A stretch of DNA of 64,000 nt, taken from Manis javanica. Taxonomy: Eukaryota > Chordata > Mammalia > Pholidota > Manidae. A program made the position numbers and the translations under genes. Under the pieces are notes generated by a model that was not told the DNA's origin, did no database searches, and was given only the letters and a program-made list of their open reading frames with translations. Below are positions 10,563-23,129 of this stretch, in pieces (positions within the stretch are counted from its first letter, which is position 1; every line of letters begins with the position of its first letter). The stretch lies in the NCBI RefSeq assembly GCF_040802235.1, contig NC_133161.1:105541001-105605000 (forward strand), written 5' to 3'.

Positions 10563-12305
10563 AAAGGCATCATCCTGTGTAGACTAAGACTGTTATTACC
10601 AGGGTGAGTGAATTACAATGAAAATGTGTGTTTTAAGATGCACCATGGTCTTAGCAGGTGGTGGGGCAACCTCCCTCCTATGTGCTTGTTCTGGAGCCAC
10701 TGTGGAAGGTAGAAACCCTGGAAGCCTTCAAGGACAGATTGTGAGCAAGGCGGTCTGGAACGTTCTGTGGTGAATGCGATATCACCTGTGCATTGTCGCT
10801 TAGTCCTTGTGTCCAAAGGAAACATTTTTCTTCAGCTATAGTGAGGCCTCGTAACTAGAACAGAGGTGTCCATTTGCTGACGAAAGGAAAGAAAGGGAGG
10901 AAATTTACACAGCTGCTGCCGACATGCCAGAGAAAAGTAAAATAGGCAATGTATGCAAGTAAAATAGACAATGAAGCACAGTTCTTTTTTAAAAATGGAT
11001 TTCTGAAGAATTTGGCACTGGACCACACAAATGCTAATAAAAAGATACTATTTTCAAAAGACTTATAGGTTAAAATCATCCTACTACTTGACCTTTCCCC
11101 TTCAACAGTGGTTAGTGTGAGCAACCCTGAATAAAAATAGCATTAAATGCTAGCTCATCTTCGTCACACAGCCATTTTCATTTCTTAGGGCTGAACTCTG
11201 TAATAAAAGACAAGTGTGTCTTTTATTAAGGGCCTGTCTGTTTCTGGAGTTACAGTGGACACTCCTCCTTATGTTTGGCCTCCTCACAAACAAAAAAATT
11301 ATTCAGCTGTTGCTTTTATGCTTGGAGAATTTCCATTCTTAGGTTTGTTCATAGGATAAGCATCACTAATATTCACTTTTACAAAATGAAGATTCTGGAG
11401 TCAGACCATGGAGTCACAGTGTTAAAGAAATGTTTTCTTCTTCTTTCCTTGCTCCTTTTAATTCTACTAGTTACTAGAATCAAGAAAATAATACAAATAA
11501 ACCAAATTAAGAGAAAACCCTATCAAGAATTGTACCTAAGTCAGCAGATGCCCCAAATTGTCTAAATCGATAGCAAGTTGTACTCAACTAGGAAACTGAT
11601 CCATCAAAAGATACTCACAGCCAAGAGAAAGGGGATGTTTGAAGAGCTGGTACAAGTTAGAGGGTAATTTGTCTAGCAAGCTGTCTCAATGCTCCACTGA
11701 TTTCTTTTAACTAAATATTCATGCCCTCTTCTGATCTTTTGTGGTAGATAAGAACTCTGATGATCTTTCTGTCCCTGTCACTAACTAATGGGAACACTTT
11801 CAACAGTCAACTTAACCTTTCTTGATCCCAGGCCATCAAATTTGAAAGAAAGCTTGGAAAAGAGTTCTTAGAAGAGGACATGGAAGCATAATGGGAAAAC
11901 CACCTCTCACTCAAACATTTAGATGAATTTGGAGAAACCTCTAAGGCCTAAAGTTCTGCAGTATGAAAAGTTCAAAATGTTACGATATATCATTTGGTCC
12001 CTGCATAGAGCAAAACAAACTTTACCTAATACTTAGGGAAACTAAAGCTGATGATGTTGTTATATCCAATATTTATCAGTTCAGAGCTGGGGAAAAGAAA
12101 TTTTATATAAAATATTTTTCCTCTAAAGCATGTTATAGCCTACGCATTTTCTCTGGAAAAAAAAATAGTGTTCATTCAGATAATAACTTCATGTATTGAT
12201 TTAACAGATACGGAGACAACAGGGCATATTGCTTGTCTCTGGTTGTTTCAGAAATAAGCACATCCATATTCTAAGTTTATCTGACTATATTGCTGTTCCT
12301 TAATT
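10563..12305. other. Unassigned stretch
   Basis: Mostly AT-rich with no recognised repeat. Frames such as 11275-11565 (+, 96 codons) contain hydrophobic runs but no identifiable domain, Kozak context or neighbouring exon. Confidence 0.45.
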
Positions 12306-12476
12306 TCTATCCTTACCATCTGTGTAACCGTAGGTGAGTTATCCCATGTCTCTGAGTCACTCCTGCTCTGTATGTTTGCTGTACATTGTTGTCGAGAGAA
12401 TCAACTGAGACAATATATGTAAAGTGCCTACTGCAGATGCCCCTGACACAGGGTGGATGCTCAGTTCATTTTAGTC
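12306..12476 (+). repeat. MIR SINE (plus)
   Basis: TGTGTAACCGTAGGTGAGTTA, CATGTCTCTGAGTCACTCC, GAGAATCAACTGAGACAATA and AAAGTGCCTACTGCAGATGC follow the MIR consensus from the tRNA-related junction through the core to the GTGGATGCTCAGT tail. Confidence 0.8.
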
Positions 12477-13064
12477 ATTTTGGAGACTGATGTGAGCGAC
12501 AGAGGGATGCAGCATTGTTAGATATGCCCACAGCATCCAGCCTCATAGTCACAGATCCAGGGCAGAAATGCTGATACAGATGGGATGGTCTAAAAAGGAA
12601 GGGGCTGAAAAGGAGCTAAGTTCTTCCAGCTGGCAAACAGAGGAGAGGGGCAGAGCAGAATTTTCAGTCTGGAAAGTTTTGCTGAGTTCAATGAGGCAAA
12701 TGGACGGGGACTAAGTTCTCAGTGGCCGTGACTGGCTTGTGATGCAGTGTAAAACCACATACCGTCTCTACCTGATTGCTGAGGATGCCCAGGTCTCAAC
12801 ACTGTGTTGTGATGTTTTTATCCTGTTTTGTTTTCTTTAAAGAAATAGATGGAATTTTCTATTATTCTCTGAAATAATAATTATGGTGAAAATTAAATAT
12901 TTGAGGCTTTTTTCTGTATTTTTCTCCTTGGCCATATTCTTATTTGTCACAGACACTCTCTTAAGAAATGCTTTCTTGTCCATGTCTCAGGGAGGCAATG
13001 TGGCCCTGGCTATTCAATGAGGTATAGGAAGGGCTGAAACCTGGAAGCTAGGTTTCTGTACTCC
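12477..13064. other. Unassigned stretch
   Basis: No recognised repeat or gene. Moderately GC-richer at 12490-12750. Confidence 0.45.
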
Positions 13065-13165
13065 TCAGACTTCTAAGAGGCTACCTTAGACTTCTTCAAT
13101 CACAAAATGAAGAAAATACCTCCCCTGCCATAAAAGGCATGGAGCATTACACCTGAGAGAGTGGT
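13065..13165 (+). repeat. MIR-like fragment (plus)
   Basis: CACAAAATGAAGAAAATACCTCC followed by CATGGAGCATTAC resembles the MIR core after CTGTAAAATGGGG. The fragment is short. Confidence 0.45.
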
Positions 13166-15648
13166 ATGAAAAAAAATTTTAAGCATAAAAACAAATGAAA
13201 GGCATCATGTCAGAAGCCAAAGGATGTCGTGAAATGGCAGTCTGAGTCAGAGAGAAGTCTCTTCATCCAGACACACCACATGTACATTTTCTTCACATAA
13301 TTTAGATAATAACATCTTTTTTTCTTCACAGGGTATTTTGTGTTGGGGACAAAAGTTTAAAAACTCTCAAGGCATTATTTTAGACGCTGAGAGTAATAAA
13401 AAAAATTGGCTAAAGTCCCACCACTTGCCTTTAATCAGTGAGATAAGATATGAACATGAATTATAAGTCAGTGTAGGTCATGTTGAGGCTGTAGGAAAGA
13501 AAAGCAAAATAATGCTGCTGTTCAGAGGAGAGAGACACCAGCTGATGGGAACAGACACGGTGGACAGCAGGTAGTTCACAGGCAAGAGCTGTTTTAGGGT
13601 GATAATAGGTTATCCCTACATGGCCTGGGCACAGAGCCAAAAGACCAAACACAGCAGAACAGGTGGTCCAACACCACGTGATATGTAATATGAAAAATAC
13701 ATACATAAAACAATATAAACAGTTATGCTTATTTTAGGAAACACAGAAAAAATAAGATCATATTTTGGAGTCAGAAGTGAGTGACTGCAGAGGAAATTAG
13801 AACTCAGGATCCCTGATTGCACTTCTGGCACCCATTATTTCACAAAAGTAAAATGTTTCCATCTGTAAAAATAAGAATAGAGCATGATGAGTGGCCAAAG
13901 TTTCCTTTCTGAAAAAACAATTTTTTAAACTTTGTACTGACTAGACTATCACGTTTGATAAACATTAATGTTATGTCAGAATAGTGTATATCTAAATGAA
14001 AATGACTGCAATAACTACTTGTTAAAACTTCACAAGAAAAATTATAGCATCTTAGATCCTCAGATTTCACTGTCTAAATCTTTGGGATTACAAAGATAAA
14101 GGAGTACATATCTCTTCATTCAATGAATAAGTAAAACATAGAAGAGAAAAACAATCATTGATTTGATGACAAACCAGATTTGCTGTACAGGAAAAAAAAT
14201 GCTATATAATTTGCCTGACAGACAGAAATTTCATTTGATTAAAAATATGCTAGGAAATGCATGTACCTAGAGTGGATGAATGATCATAATCTGAGAAAAA
14301 ATGGCTGTTACAATGGTATATATCTGATGGCAGTGCAAAATTTTAGTTGCCTTATAATACTCTTTACATTATATAATTGCAGTATAAGATGTCTTTCCAA
14401 TTATTCTGCTCATGTAAATTTTGTTTTGACTTACACATGTAGGGCATAATGTTAGGCCACAATGCAGTAGCTATTCTCTGCACATCTTACAGGCATGATG
14501 GGGCCAGGCATTTCCTAGGAGTGGCTGATGACTTGAGAAAGGGACAGCATAGTCTGAGTAAGTCCCCAGTGCCATGCTGAAAGGAAACCATTATTTCACA
14601 AAATGTCTGTTTTGAAAAGTGAATCACTTTACTTGGTTTTATTGCTTTCAGCATTTTTTGAAACTTTTACTCAAATTCTGTATCAGATATACTTTGTGTC
14701 CAGTGCCATTGTAATGACTTCTTTCCTTTTTCTTTTTTTCATTAAGTGTATCTCTCTTCAAAAGTTAACAAGAACATATTTAATGTGGGAAGGCTCTGAT
14801 GTTAGTGGTGTCACACAGATGGCTTTTCTTTTCTTTGCATGACCTTGTACTTAGAGCTGCATGTGGACTGGACTGTCACTTTTGCACTTTGAACATTGTC
14901 GCCCAGCTTGAATGAAGGAGCAACTCTCCAGAGACCCACCATTAACCTCTGGGTCTTTAGCCATTGGGCTTCTGTGGGGAGATAATTGTGTTAAATATAT
15001 GGCTCACTTACCAAACAGGCAAAACAATGCCAACACTAAAGTAAACTAACCAAAAAACAGTAATATGAGCCTCCTTATATTAGCCATTTTAGAACCCCCA
15101 AATACTTACTCTGCAGTGACTTTTTGAGAGCATGTGTTTTTGCCTCAATTTTTTTATCACTGCCAATGTGGACCTGAACATGATTTACTGAAATATTTGG
15201 AATATTGAATTTCCATACCCTTATCCATGCCAAACCTTTTAAACTTTTTCCCAGTTAAAAAAAGAGAGATGCTTTGAGCCACATCACATTTTTGTTTTCT
15301 TACTAATAAAGGAATGTAATACATCATTTGTAGCTAGAAGCTTACTGGATAAAATATTTGAAGAAAAAATGCAAAAATACAATTTAATTCTCCCCTTTAC
15401 ATAATCTCAGAACTGTTTCAAAAATTTCCAAAATTTTGATACACTAACTTTTCCTTAGATTTCAAAGACAAGAAATTGAGTGAGAATCTTCCTCTAAAAG
15501 AAAATGCCCAAATGCACTCAATCCCAGAACACAGTCTCCTGCCCTTGAGAAGCCCACTGTCCTCAACTTTAGTTTTATCTCCTGTGTTCTTGTGCTCATG
15601 CTTGTACGCAGGGGGTGTGTTCTTAGTTCCAGTATAGGAACAATCAAA
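13166..15648. other. Unassigned AT-rich stretch
   Basis: I recognise no repeat family. Minus-strand frames at 13461-14070 and plus-strand frames at 14261-14842 are short, mutually unrelated and without motif or splice structure. Confidence 0.45.
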
Positions 15649-15690
15649 TGATCCTCAAAGGGGATCCTCAAAGGGGATGATCCTCAAAGA
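15649..15690. repeat. Imperfect 13-bp tandem repeat
   Basis: GATCCTCAAAG occurs three times (15649, 15663 and 15679 approximately), separated by GGG or GGGAT. This is slippage-type duplication of GGGGATCCTCAAA units. Confidence 0.8.
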
Positions 15691-15869
15691 ATTACTTGAG
15701 GGAAAAGTATTTGGATTTGTTCCTCTCAGTGTTCCCAACTGGGGATGGCATTGTTTGAAAACAGACTAAACAAACGAGACCAACTTCCTGGGACTGAAAT
15801 ACTTTGTATGTATTGTTATTTGCAGTGCATGCCAAGACATTCATGAGGCACCAGAGCCAAGCTGGCGAG
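15691..15869. other. Unassigned spacer
   Basis: No recognised feature. Confidence 0.4.
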
Positions 15870-16562
15870 CTAATTAAATATATATATGTATGTGTTTAAA
15901 CAGCCTAATAAGGAGCATTGGAAATCTTCAAGATGAGCGAATATCTTATAACTTCTTCCGCAGGTGCGAGGATAGCTACAAGCCATGGACTTTCTGTCCT
16001 GCTTCTTGTTTGTGGCTTTGTGAAGGGTGCTTTGCTTTAATCTAAAGTGCTGACTTTTTTCCAATATCACTTTCTCTTCTTAAAGCAAAGAGCAAATCGC
16101 CTGTAAAATCTACGGAGCGGACAGCAAAGTTGACCCTAAACTCCAAGCACCACTCTGCACCCACTGTACTCTAATTACCTACACATGGAGCGCCTGCTTC
16201 TGGAAGCATTAACGAAGAAGCTATCACACGCTTTGTTCATAATATTTTCTTGGGCAAATCGCTAATCTTTTTATTTCAAGAGAATTAGTGTGAAGTCATA
16301 GGACATTTTCTAATAGCAAGACCTATTTTTTTCCTTTTCCTTTGGCTACTTAAAGCATCATCTCACTGACTACTCAGGGGTTGGCCTGAATGTCGTCGGT
16401 ATAGTAAACATTTACTACACATTCCACTAATTTCCTGCCAAGAGACCCATTACCTGCTCCTAGCAAACAGAGATCAAAAGGCTACAGGACAGAAACTATC
16501 ATCAAACAAATCCCCCGTTTGGGGGCGAGAACAAAATTTTCGACACCGCAAGTCAACAAGAA
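15870..16562. promoter_or_regulatory. Candidate conserved noncoding block
   Basis: This stretch lacks any repeat signature and keeps about a dozen isolated CpGs (TTCCGCAGG, AATCGCC, ACGGAGCGG, GAGCGCC, AACGAAG, GTCGTCGG, TTCGACACCGC), unlike its CpG-poor flanks. It has homeodomain-like TAATTA cores (15871, 16175) and AAAGTTGACC, which resembles a nuclear-receptor half site. No long frame is open. Retained CpG plus clustered factor motifs is the usual look of a developmental enhancer, but conservation is not visible from one sequence. Confidence 0.35.
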
Positions 16563-18936
16563 CATTATTTAAAATGAGAAATAATGAAAGATTTTTTTTT
16601 TTATTTTCCTTTTCTTTTCTTGAATTTTTCTCCGTTTTCTTGATTAGTTCTTGTTCAATAGTGGCAAGTGCTGATTACGGCCAATCCCCGTCAATCCTGG
16701 GAGGTTTATATAACTACATTTCGAGTGTTCGATATTTCAATGTATTTCAATTCATTTTGCAATTCCTGTGTATGCAAACTTGATAAATTCTATAAATTGC
16801 TTATCATATGTGTGATATAACTTCAAAGTAGGTAGACTGTGATCCTCATGCAAGCTGATTTTTATCATTATAGATATGATACATACATATAACTGTATTT
16901 TGGGCCACCAACCAATTTTTTTTTGGATAAAGCATTTGTTTTTCACTTATAATTCTTATATTGTGTGAATTTTGTAATACATTGTTTCACTTCCACAGGT
17001 TTGACAGCTGCAGAGGGTTTATGTTGCCCTCTGCTTCCTTCTGGAAATGCATATCCAAAACTGTATTGGTCTCTGATCAATGAATTAATTTTGTGTGTAT
17101 GCTGTATTGGAATTTGTTATGTTCCTTTCTACGTGATGTTTATTGATGTTTGAGGGTCTCTTGATTCTGAAGAATGTATACCCTCTGGTCTGACAGCTAC
17201 CACAGTATTATTACCATCATGATTATCGTCAAAAAGCAATGTTGCTTTTAGAAAATTTGGCTTGGAGATGATTGTGGGGAAGGTGAAGTGCTCACCGTGA
17301 TTTACTAAATTCATGAAAGAACACTTCTTGCTTGACTAAAAATGCTGCTTCCTTTGACCTTTATGAATTTTTGTAGCTTTGTCATCTGTTATTTGCTGCT
17401 AGTTGTTTTAATGTCTGCTAATTAAAAATTAAGATTTGATTGTTGGCTAAATACAATATGCAAAAGATGACTGCAAATCCCTGACTAAAGAAGACAATGT
17501 GTTCAGTTTTCACTAGTTAAGTGACACAATTTTAAATATTCCATACTTATTTTTGGCTTTATGATAATTAGACTTTTATTTAGAACCTATTTTCTACTCT
17601 GGCAATGAATGACAGGCAGAACTATTAATGTTTCTATATATGCTATGGAATAGATATGGGTTGAGATATGACCTAAGTTTTCCTTCCAGAGAGATTCTTC
17701 TGTTTTCTGTCATTAAAAAACCAGAAGATCATCTGTGTAGGACTGTCAGCAACCAGATTAAGGTTCTAAAATGAAGCTTGAAGGCAATGAATACCTCTGC
17801 TTTTCACAGGTAAATTTTCTGAAATTCAATTATAAGAAGCGTGCATATTTTCATATTATCTTCTGAGAAATAATGTTTCATGCTAAATCTTTTATTCACA
17901 TTTTCCTTGTTCATTTGGTTTATTTTTCAGTCTAATGAGAAAAATAAAGGAATTGATTGTGCTATTTTATTAACCTAGAAATTTATTCTTTCAAAGTTTA
18001 ATACTTAAAATGCATAAAGTAATGGTAAGATAAATATTATTTATTAAGTATATCTCGGCTTTCAAGATTACATGCATTCAAGCATTAATTACCCTACTGA
18101 TTTAAATTTAGTGAGGCTGGGAAGTTCTTTCATATAGTTTACTTTTACCCAAAGTTCAGGTCATGAGATGGGTCAATTCTAAAGCAAGACAAATGTATAT
18201 CTGTATCGATGATGTTTGCCATGCTCACTCATAATAAAAAACATCTGCTAGCTTGGAAAGAATCTTCATTAATTCATTCTGTTGGTTTCCAAAATAATGA
18301 AGACTTCTTTGTCAGTGCACCACCAAGAGTCTGACTGGCCTCTTTGAGAAAGAACATGGCACTCTATTTCTCCAAACTTGAAAAGTTAATATGGAACCTT
18401 AAATATTGGAACAGAAGCTGTAACCAATTAAGGAGGTTGTCTAGTGGTTTTCACCTTATATTGCATCCCTCTGAGACTCTTGTATGTATCCATGACTATA
18501 AAAACAAATAAAGATTGAAAAGTAAGTTATCTGATTTTCTCAACCTTGATTTCCAAGGTTATATAATGTTTTTCATAAGAGGGAGTCATAAAATTGCTTG
18601 AAGACTTACAAATGAAACAATGCAAATGATAATATTTGAGGATAAAATTATAACAAAAACCATGTAAAGCAGGAATTCTTCATCTGAGTTAGTACATAAG
18701 CTTGGTGGGGCAGTGAATGCCCTGAAACTATGTGCATATTTTTGCATATATGTATTTGTCTTATGAAGATGGTCCTTCACATTCATCGATTATGAAAATG
18801 ACTTATGATTTGCTGACCGAAAAGAATGTTTAGATGCTTTTGTTTATTATAATTTTGAACCAAGTTAACCTTAAAGTTCTTGGGAGCAACACATGTTTAG
18901 AGAAATAGTTTATAGGTATTTGGCAAAGAAAACATA
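16563..18936. other. Unassigned AT-rich stretch
   Basis: No recognised repeat or coding signal. The text is AT-rich, with T-runs near 16592 and 16918. Frames up to 69 codons are taken as chance. Confidence 0.45.
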
Positions 18937-19266
18937 CAGTTGACCCTTCAACAACATGGGTTTGAACTGCACATGTCCACTTATATCACTTATCTGTGGA
19001 TATTTTTCAATAAAAATATTGGAAAAAGTTTTGGAGATTTGAGACAATTTGAAAAAACATTTTCTTTAGCTTTGTATATAGTAAGAGTACAATATATAGT
19101 ACATACACCATACAAAACATGTTAATTGACTTTATTTTATCAGAAGGCTTCTAGGCAACACTAGGCTATTAGCAGTAAGTTTTGGGGGAGCAAAAAGTTA
19201 TACATGGATTTTCAACTCTGTGGGGTGTCAGTGCCCCTAACCCCTGCATTGTTCTAGGATGAACTG
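18937..19266. mobile_element. Tigger/MER8-like DNA transposon, non-autonomous
   Basis: The element begins CAGTTGACCCTTCAACAAC and ends GTTCTAGGATGAACTG, which are imperfect terminal inverted repeats of the Tigger (pogo/Tc1-mariner) type. It is flanked on both sides by TA (18935-18936 and 19267-19268), the expected duplicated target. At 330 bp it cannot encode a transposase. Internal TATACATGGATTTTCAACTC near the right end mirrors the left CCACTTATATC region. It is an inactive MITE. Confidence 0.88.
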
Positions 19267-19794
19267 TATCTTTAAGTCCCAAAAAAAATTTCCTTTAGAT
19301 TTCTCATATACAGCAAAGAATAACAGATACGGGATGATGTTTGTTGAATTTTTAGAACCAATACTAAGAACTTAAAATACAATTTTACAGAATATACATG
19401 GATACCATTCAAATAAGTAGTCCTGGCATTGCTACTATGTAAAAAACAAAACAAAATATTAAATATAGCTTAGTGGTTTCTATAAGTGAAAAAATGCAAA
19501 AGGTAAATGTAATCTCTTTGAGATAATACTTAAACTCTGATAATTGTGTCATGGAAATAAGACTATGAAGCTATAAAATATGTGTGCATATACTTTCAAA
19601 TAGCAAGCCCAAATAATTTTAATCTTAGAACTGCTTATTAATTAGAAGAGCACCTATCATTCAGGAAGCGTTATATAAATTTCATTGTTTCAGCAAAGGA
19701 ATGGATAAGGTCCTTTCCTTTATCTGTGGAGAGACAGACAGTAAAATAAACATTTAAAAATGAGAAAATATAAGAAAGTAATAAATTCTGGGAG
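19267..19794. other. Unassigned AT-rich stretch
   Basis: No recognised feature. Confidence 0.45.
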
Positions 19795-20165
19795 AAAACC
19801 GAGTGAATGATATAAAGGAGTGTGACTTGGACAGATCAGAGAAGGCTGCTCTGAGGAGGTGACATTTAAGCAAAACTTGAATGATTGACTAGAAATCAGT
19901 TGGGAGGATTTGGGAGAAGAGGCTTCCAGGGAGAGGCAACAATTTTTGCAAAACTCCTACCATGACATCCATCCAAGCTTGTTCATGGACTAGAGAGAGG
20001 CAAAGGTTGATAAATGAGGGGAGAGTAGTGTGAGATGAGATTGGGTGAGGGAAGCCAGAAAAAAACAAGCCAAGAGCAAAAGGAACAGAGCTGGTTTGTG
20101 AAAATTCCAGTGTGAGCTGTTTTCTGAAGTCAGAGTACAAGCTATCTGGAGCTGACTTCTTACTC
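19795..20165 (-). repeat. L2 LINE fragment (minus)
   Basis: AGAAGGCTGCTCTGAGGAGG with TGACATTTAAGCAAAACTTG, then AGGCTTCCAGGGAGAGGCAAC and GAACAGAGCTGG, is the reverse complement of the L2 3' ORF region that encodes the end of its reverse transcriptase. Old and inactive. Confidence 0.75.
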
Positions 20166-21112
20166 TGTATAGTTTAGACGTAAGCAAGACAGCTGTGACC
20201 AAAACTGAGTCTTTCACACAGTCAAGTTATGTTCTCATATAGAAACTACAAGAATATATTAGGCATGAGGGACCTTAACTCAGTATTTTAGTGCTGAAAT
20301 ACAACTGATAATTTTGAGGAGGAAATGGAAAATTAAAAGATAATTGGACTGCTTTTGGTGTAACACTGAACTATTTGCAGTAATTACAAATGAAATTTGA
20401 AATAAAAACATAAGTATATAAGTTGAGAGTACATATTGAAAGAAATTTAGACACTTGTTGGTAAAACATTGTAATTAAAAAGATGGAGGGAAAGGAAAAG
20501 AACCTCTACATGTACACAGACAGAAAAAGAGTAATCAAAAAATCAGAAAGTAAGACCTTATAATTCTCCACAATCCAAATCCTAGAAGACAATGGATCAA
20601 AGAGTACAGCAGGGAAAATAATTGTGGCAAAATAATTTTATTGTTAAGTTATATTTCATTATTAAAAAAAATAAAATCATTCTGAGATAGGCAAGGCTCA
20701 TAGAAAAGCAGCATGTTTATCTTTGTGAAAGCTGTGCTTACTATATGCCCTAAGAAAGAAAAGAATATTTGATTCATATTTGATTAACAAAAAGACATTA
20801 TATAAACTGTCCACCACATGAGCTTTGAAACTGTTAAATCTAAAGGATCATTGACTATTTTACTGTATTTCACTGTATATGAAAAGAAACAAAAGTTTCA
20901 CAAAACATTTACCCTTGTTTTGTGCATGCAATGAAATGCACTCTATGGCTTTCTAGTTTGCTCTGTTTCTTTCTTCTTTGAAAGCACTTGTCACAAAATA
21001 TTAAATTGATTTTGCAAACCAAAATTAGAAAAAAAAATCACAGGTGTCTTTTATTCCAAAATTTAGTACAATTGGCAAGCATAATTAAATGATATATAAT
21101 ATAAACAGTAAT
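20166..21112. other. Unassigned, possibly old L1 ORF1 piece
   Basis: A-rich plus strand. Around 20560-20700, AATCCTAGAAGACAATGG, ATTGTGGCAAAATAATTTT and TCATTCTGAGATAGGCAAGG resemble the C-terminal part of an old L1 ORF1, but divergence is high. The rest is unassigned. Confidence 0.3.
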
Positions 21113-22044
21113 TTAATTGAGTTCTGAAAACTTACTTTTCAAAAACTGGGAAGTCAGAGATGACCCAAGGAAGAAAAATGCACACTCCATGACTGCTGCT
21201 AAGGTCATTGGGGGTAAGAAAGTAATAGGGTCATTGTTCATGTCTGTGGTCTTTGTGTTCTGTTTTGGGTTTGCATCTTTTTCTCTCCTGATTATCATCA
21301 TCTGAACAGTCTTCCTGTTTTGAGATATTCCCACCCTTGTTACAACCGATGCGGTGGTCCTGGGGAAGACATTTCCCTCTCCAAAGCTTTGGGAAATACT
21401 TCGAAGAGTTAGCATATCAGGATATCCAAAGTCCACTTTTGTGGTTGTCCCCAGATACCAGAGAAGTGGTGGAAGGCATTGGGGTGGTGGTATTTAATCA
21501 CTAGAAGAACAGCACATAGAATTATTGTAATAAGAAGAAAACCCAAAAAAGGTAATCAGAGGGCCTGACCCCATTTTGAATAGCTGATTGTGGGATCTTC
21601 AGGAAATAAAAGAGCAACCTCTTGAAGTCACACTTTATTTGTATGATAACCTTATAAGAAAAATCTTCCACTTCTTGAAAACAGAGTTTTGACACCACAC
21701 TAAAACCATACTCCTCATCCACACCTATCACCAGAGTCACATTCATTGATGGTATCACTGGCCCTGACAATATTTCAGGTGCATATTGGGAATATACTCC
21801 CAGCCTCTCCAACAGGGAACTGAGATGTTTGGAGAGTAACTGTATCAAAGGAAGAATAATCCCCAGGCTTTCCTGTGTCACTAGGCAGCAGCTCAGAACT
21901 AATACCATTATCTTGTGATCCCTGGGGTGCATTAGTCCAAGGCTTAGGGGGCAGATGACTAATAAGATAGTTATCATGACCCATTGTCTCTCCACCGAAA
22001 CCACTATAGCCACCTGTAATTATTTCCCCAACTCCTAGAAACAC
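21113..22044 (-). other. Unidentified candidate decayed coding segment
   Basis: Three frames on the minus strand overlap in a chain: 21775-22044 (89 codons, with SHLPPKPW and GKPGDYSSFDTV), 21522-22013 (163 codons, with YAPEILSGPVIPSMNVT and a final hydrophobic run) and 21113-21436 (107 codons). Between them, near 21490-21545, one minus frame reads a membrane-like stretch, FLGFLLITIILCAVLLV. The segment is not a repeat I recognise, is GC-richer than its flanks, and ends where the large L1 begins at about 22174. One reading is a single-pass membrane-protein pseudogene broken by frameshifts. The other is chance open frames. I cannot name a family and see no splice sites or poly(A) tail that decides the matter. 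Confidence 0.25.
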
Positions 22045-22173
22045 AGTTGAAATGCTTATCTTTAGTAATGAAGAAAAACTCTACATTGACTTCCTGTCCA
22101 ATAAAGTAATGGCTGTGTTTTTTAAAGACCCTGGAGTTTTTCCTCTCTATGAAAATACTCAATAAAAAACAGT
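22045..22173. other. Short unassigned flank of the L1
   Basis: Left flank of the plus-strand L1. A-rich CTCAATAAAAAAC lies just before the element, but I could not match it confidently to the right flank as a target-site duplication. Confidence 0.4.
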
Positions 22174-23129
22174 GACAGAGGGGAGATTCAAGATGGCAGT
22201 GTGAGAGATGAGATGGAGAACTCCTCCCAAAACCACAAATAGTATAAAAATATAGTTAATTGATAAAACTAACCCTAAAACAGCAACAAGAAAGAAGGAT
22301 GAATCAGACTGCATATAGACCTCATGAACAAAGCAGACCTCATGAAACAGGGTAACATAAAAAAGCCTTAAACCAGCAGGACCCAGGACCTTCCCCCCAC
22401 CCCACCCCAGCACATGGGTGGGAGGAACAGAAACAGAACGGGGAGGGGGTGGAAGCCTGGGACTGCTGAACACCCAGCCCTGGAGATCTGCCTTGTGAGC
22501 AGAAACCTATATTGTGTGGTGCTCTGGGTGTTGGGGAGCTCAGACAGGCAGAGTGCTTGAGAGACTGAGATTCTGGCTGTTTGTGAAGGACGGGGGTCCA
22601 CATCTGACCACTCTGTACCAGAGGAAAGGCAGATGGTCTGAGAGGCTTCCAAGCAGTGAGAGGGCTGCTGAAGGGGCGGGGTTTGCACAGAGCTTGCTAC
22701 ACGGGAGAAGGGAGAGCTGAACAAGGTTGTCTGGGCACGCTCTGCCCAGCTGGTTGGAAACTTTGAGGACCTTCAGGTGCTCCATCCCCCTGGCTGCCTA
22801 CTCAGCTCTGAGGCCCCCCACTGTGACATGCAGCCTGCTGAGCCTCCCTCCTAGCCTGTTGGCACCAGTTCACAAACTGGAAGTCACTGTTCTGACATCA
22901 GGCCAGCCAGAGGGAGGCCCCACCTACAACAGCTAGAGATGCAAAGCACAGAGGCTTACATCTGTGTGCTTGGCCCACTGGCTCTGACACTGGAGACAGG
23001 CACCACAGACAGGAATCAGGAAACAGGTCTTTCCTCACCACTGCTCCCCTACAACCCCTGTCTCACTCTAGGGGCTGTGCAGCTCCAGAGACTGGAGCTT
23101 CTGGGCACTAGTGGGTACCACACAGAAAT
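22174..23129 (+). promoter_or_regulatory. L1 5' UTR with YY1-like site
   Basis: The 5' UTR precedes ORF1 and carries CAAGATGGC at 22189-22197, the YY1 motif that in human L1 positions transcription initiation. The rest is GC-richer than the surroundings but has few CpGs left, consistent with methylation decay. Overlapping frames of 60-118 codons on the minus strand here are artefacts of this composition. Confidence 0.7.

Noticed and set aside
22159-22785. Cluster of minus-strand frames up to 118 codons
   Set aside because: Antisense of the L1 5' UTR, produced by its GC-rich composition.
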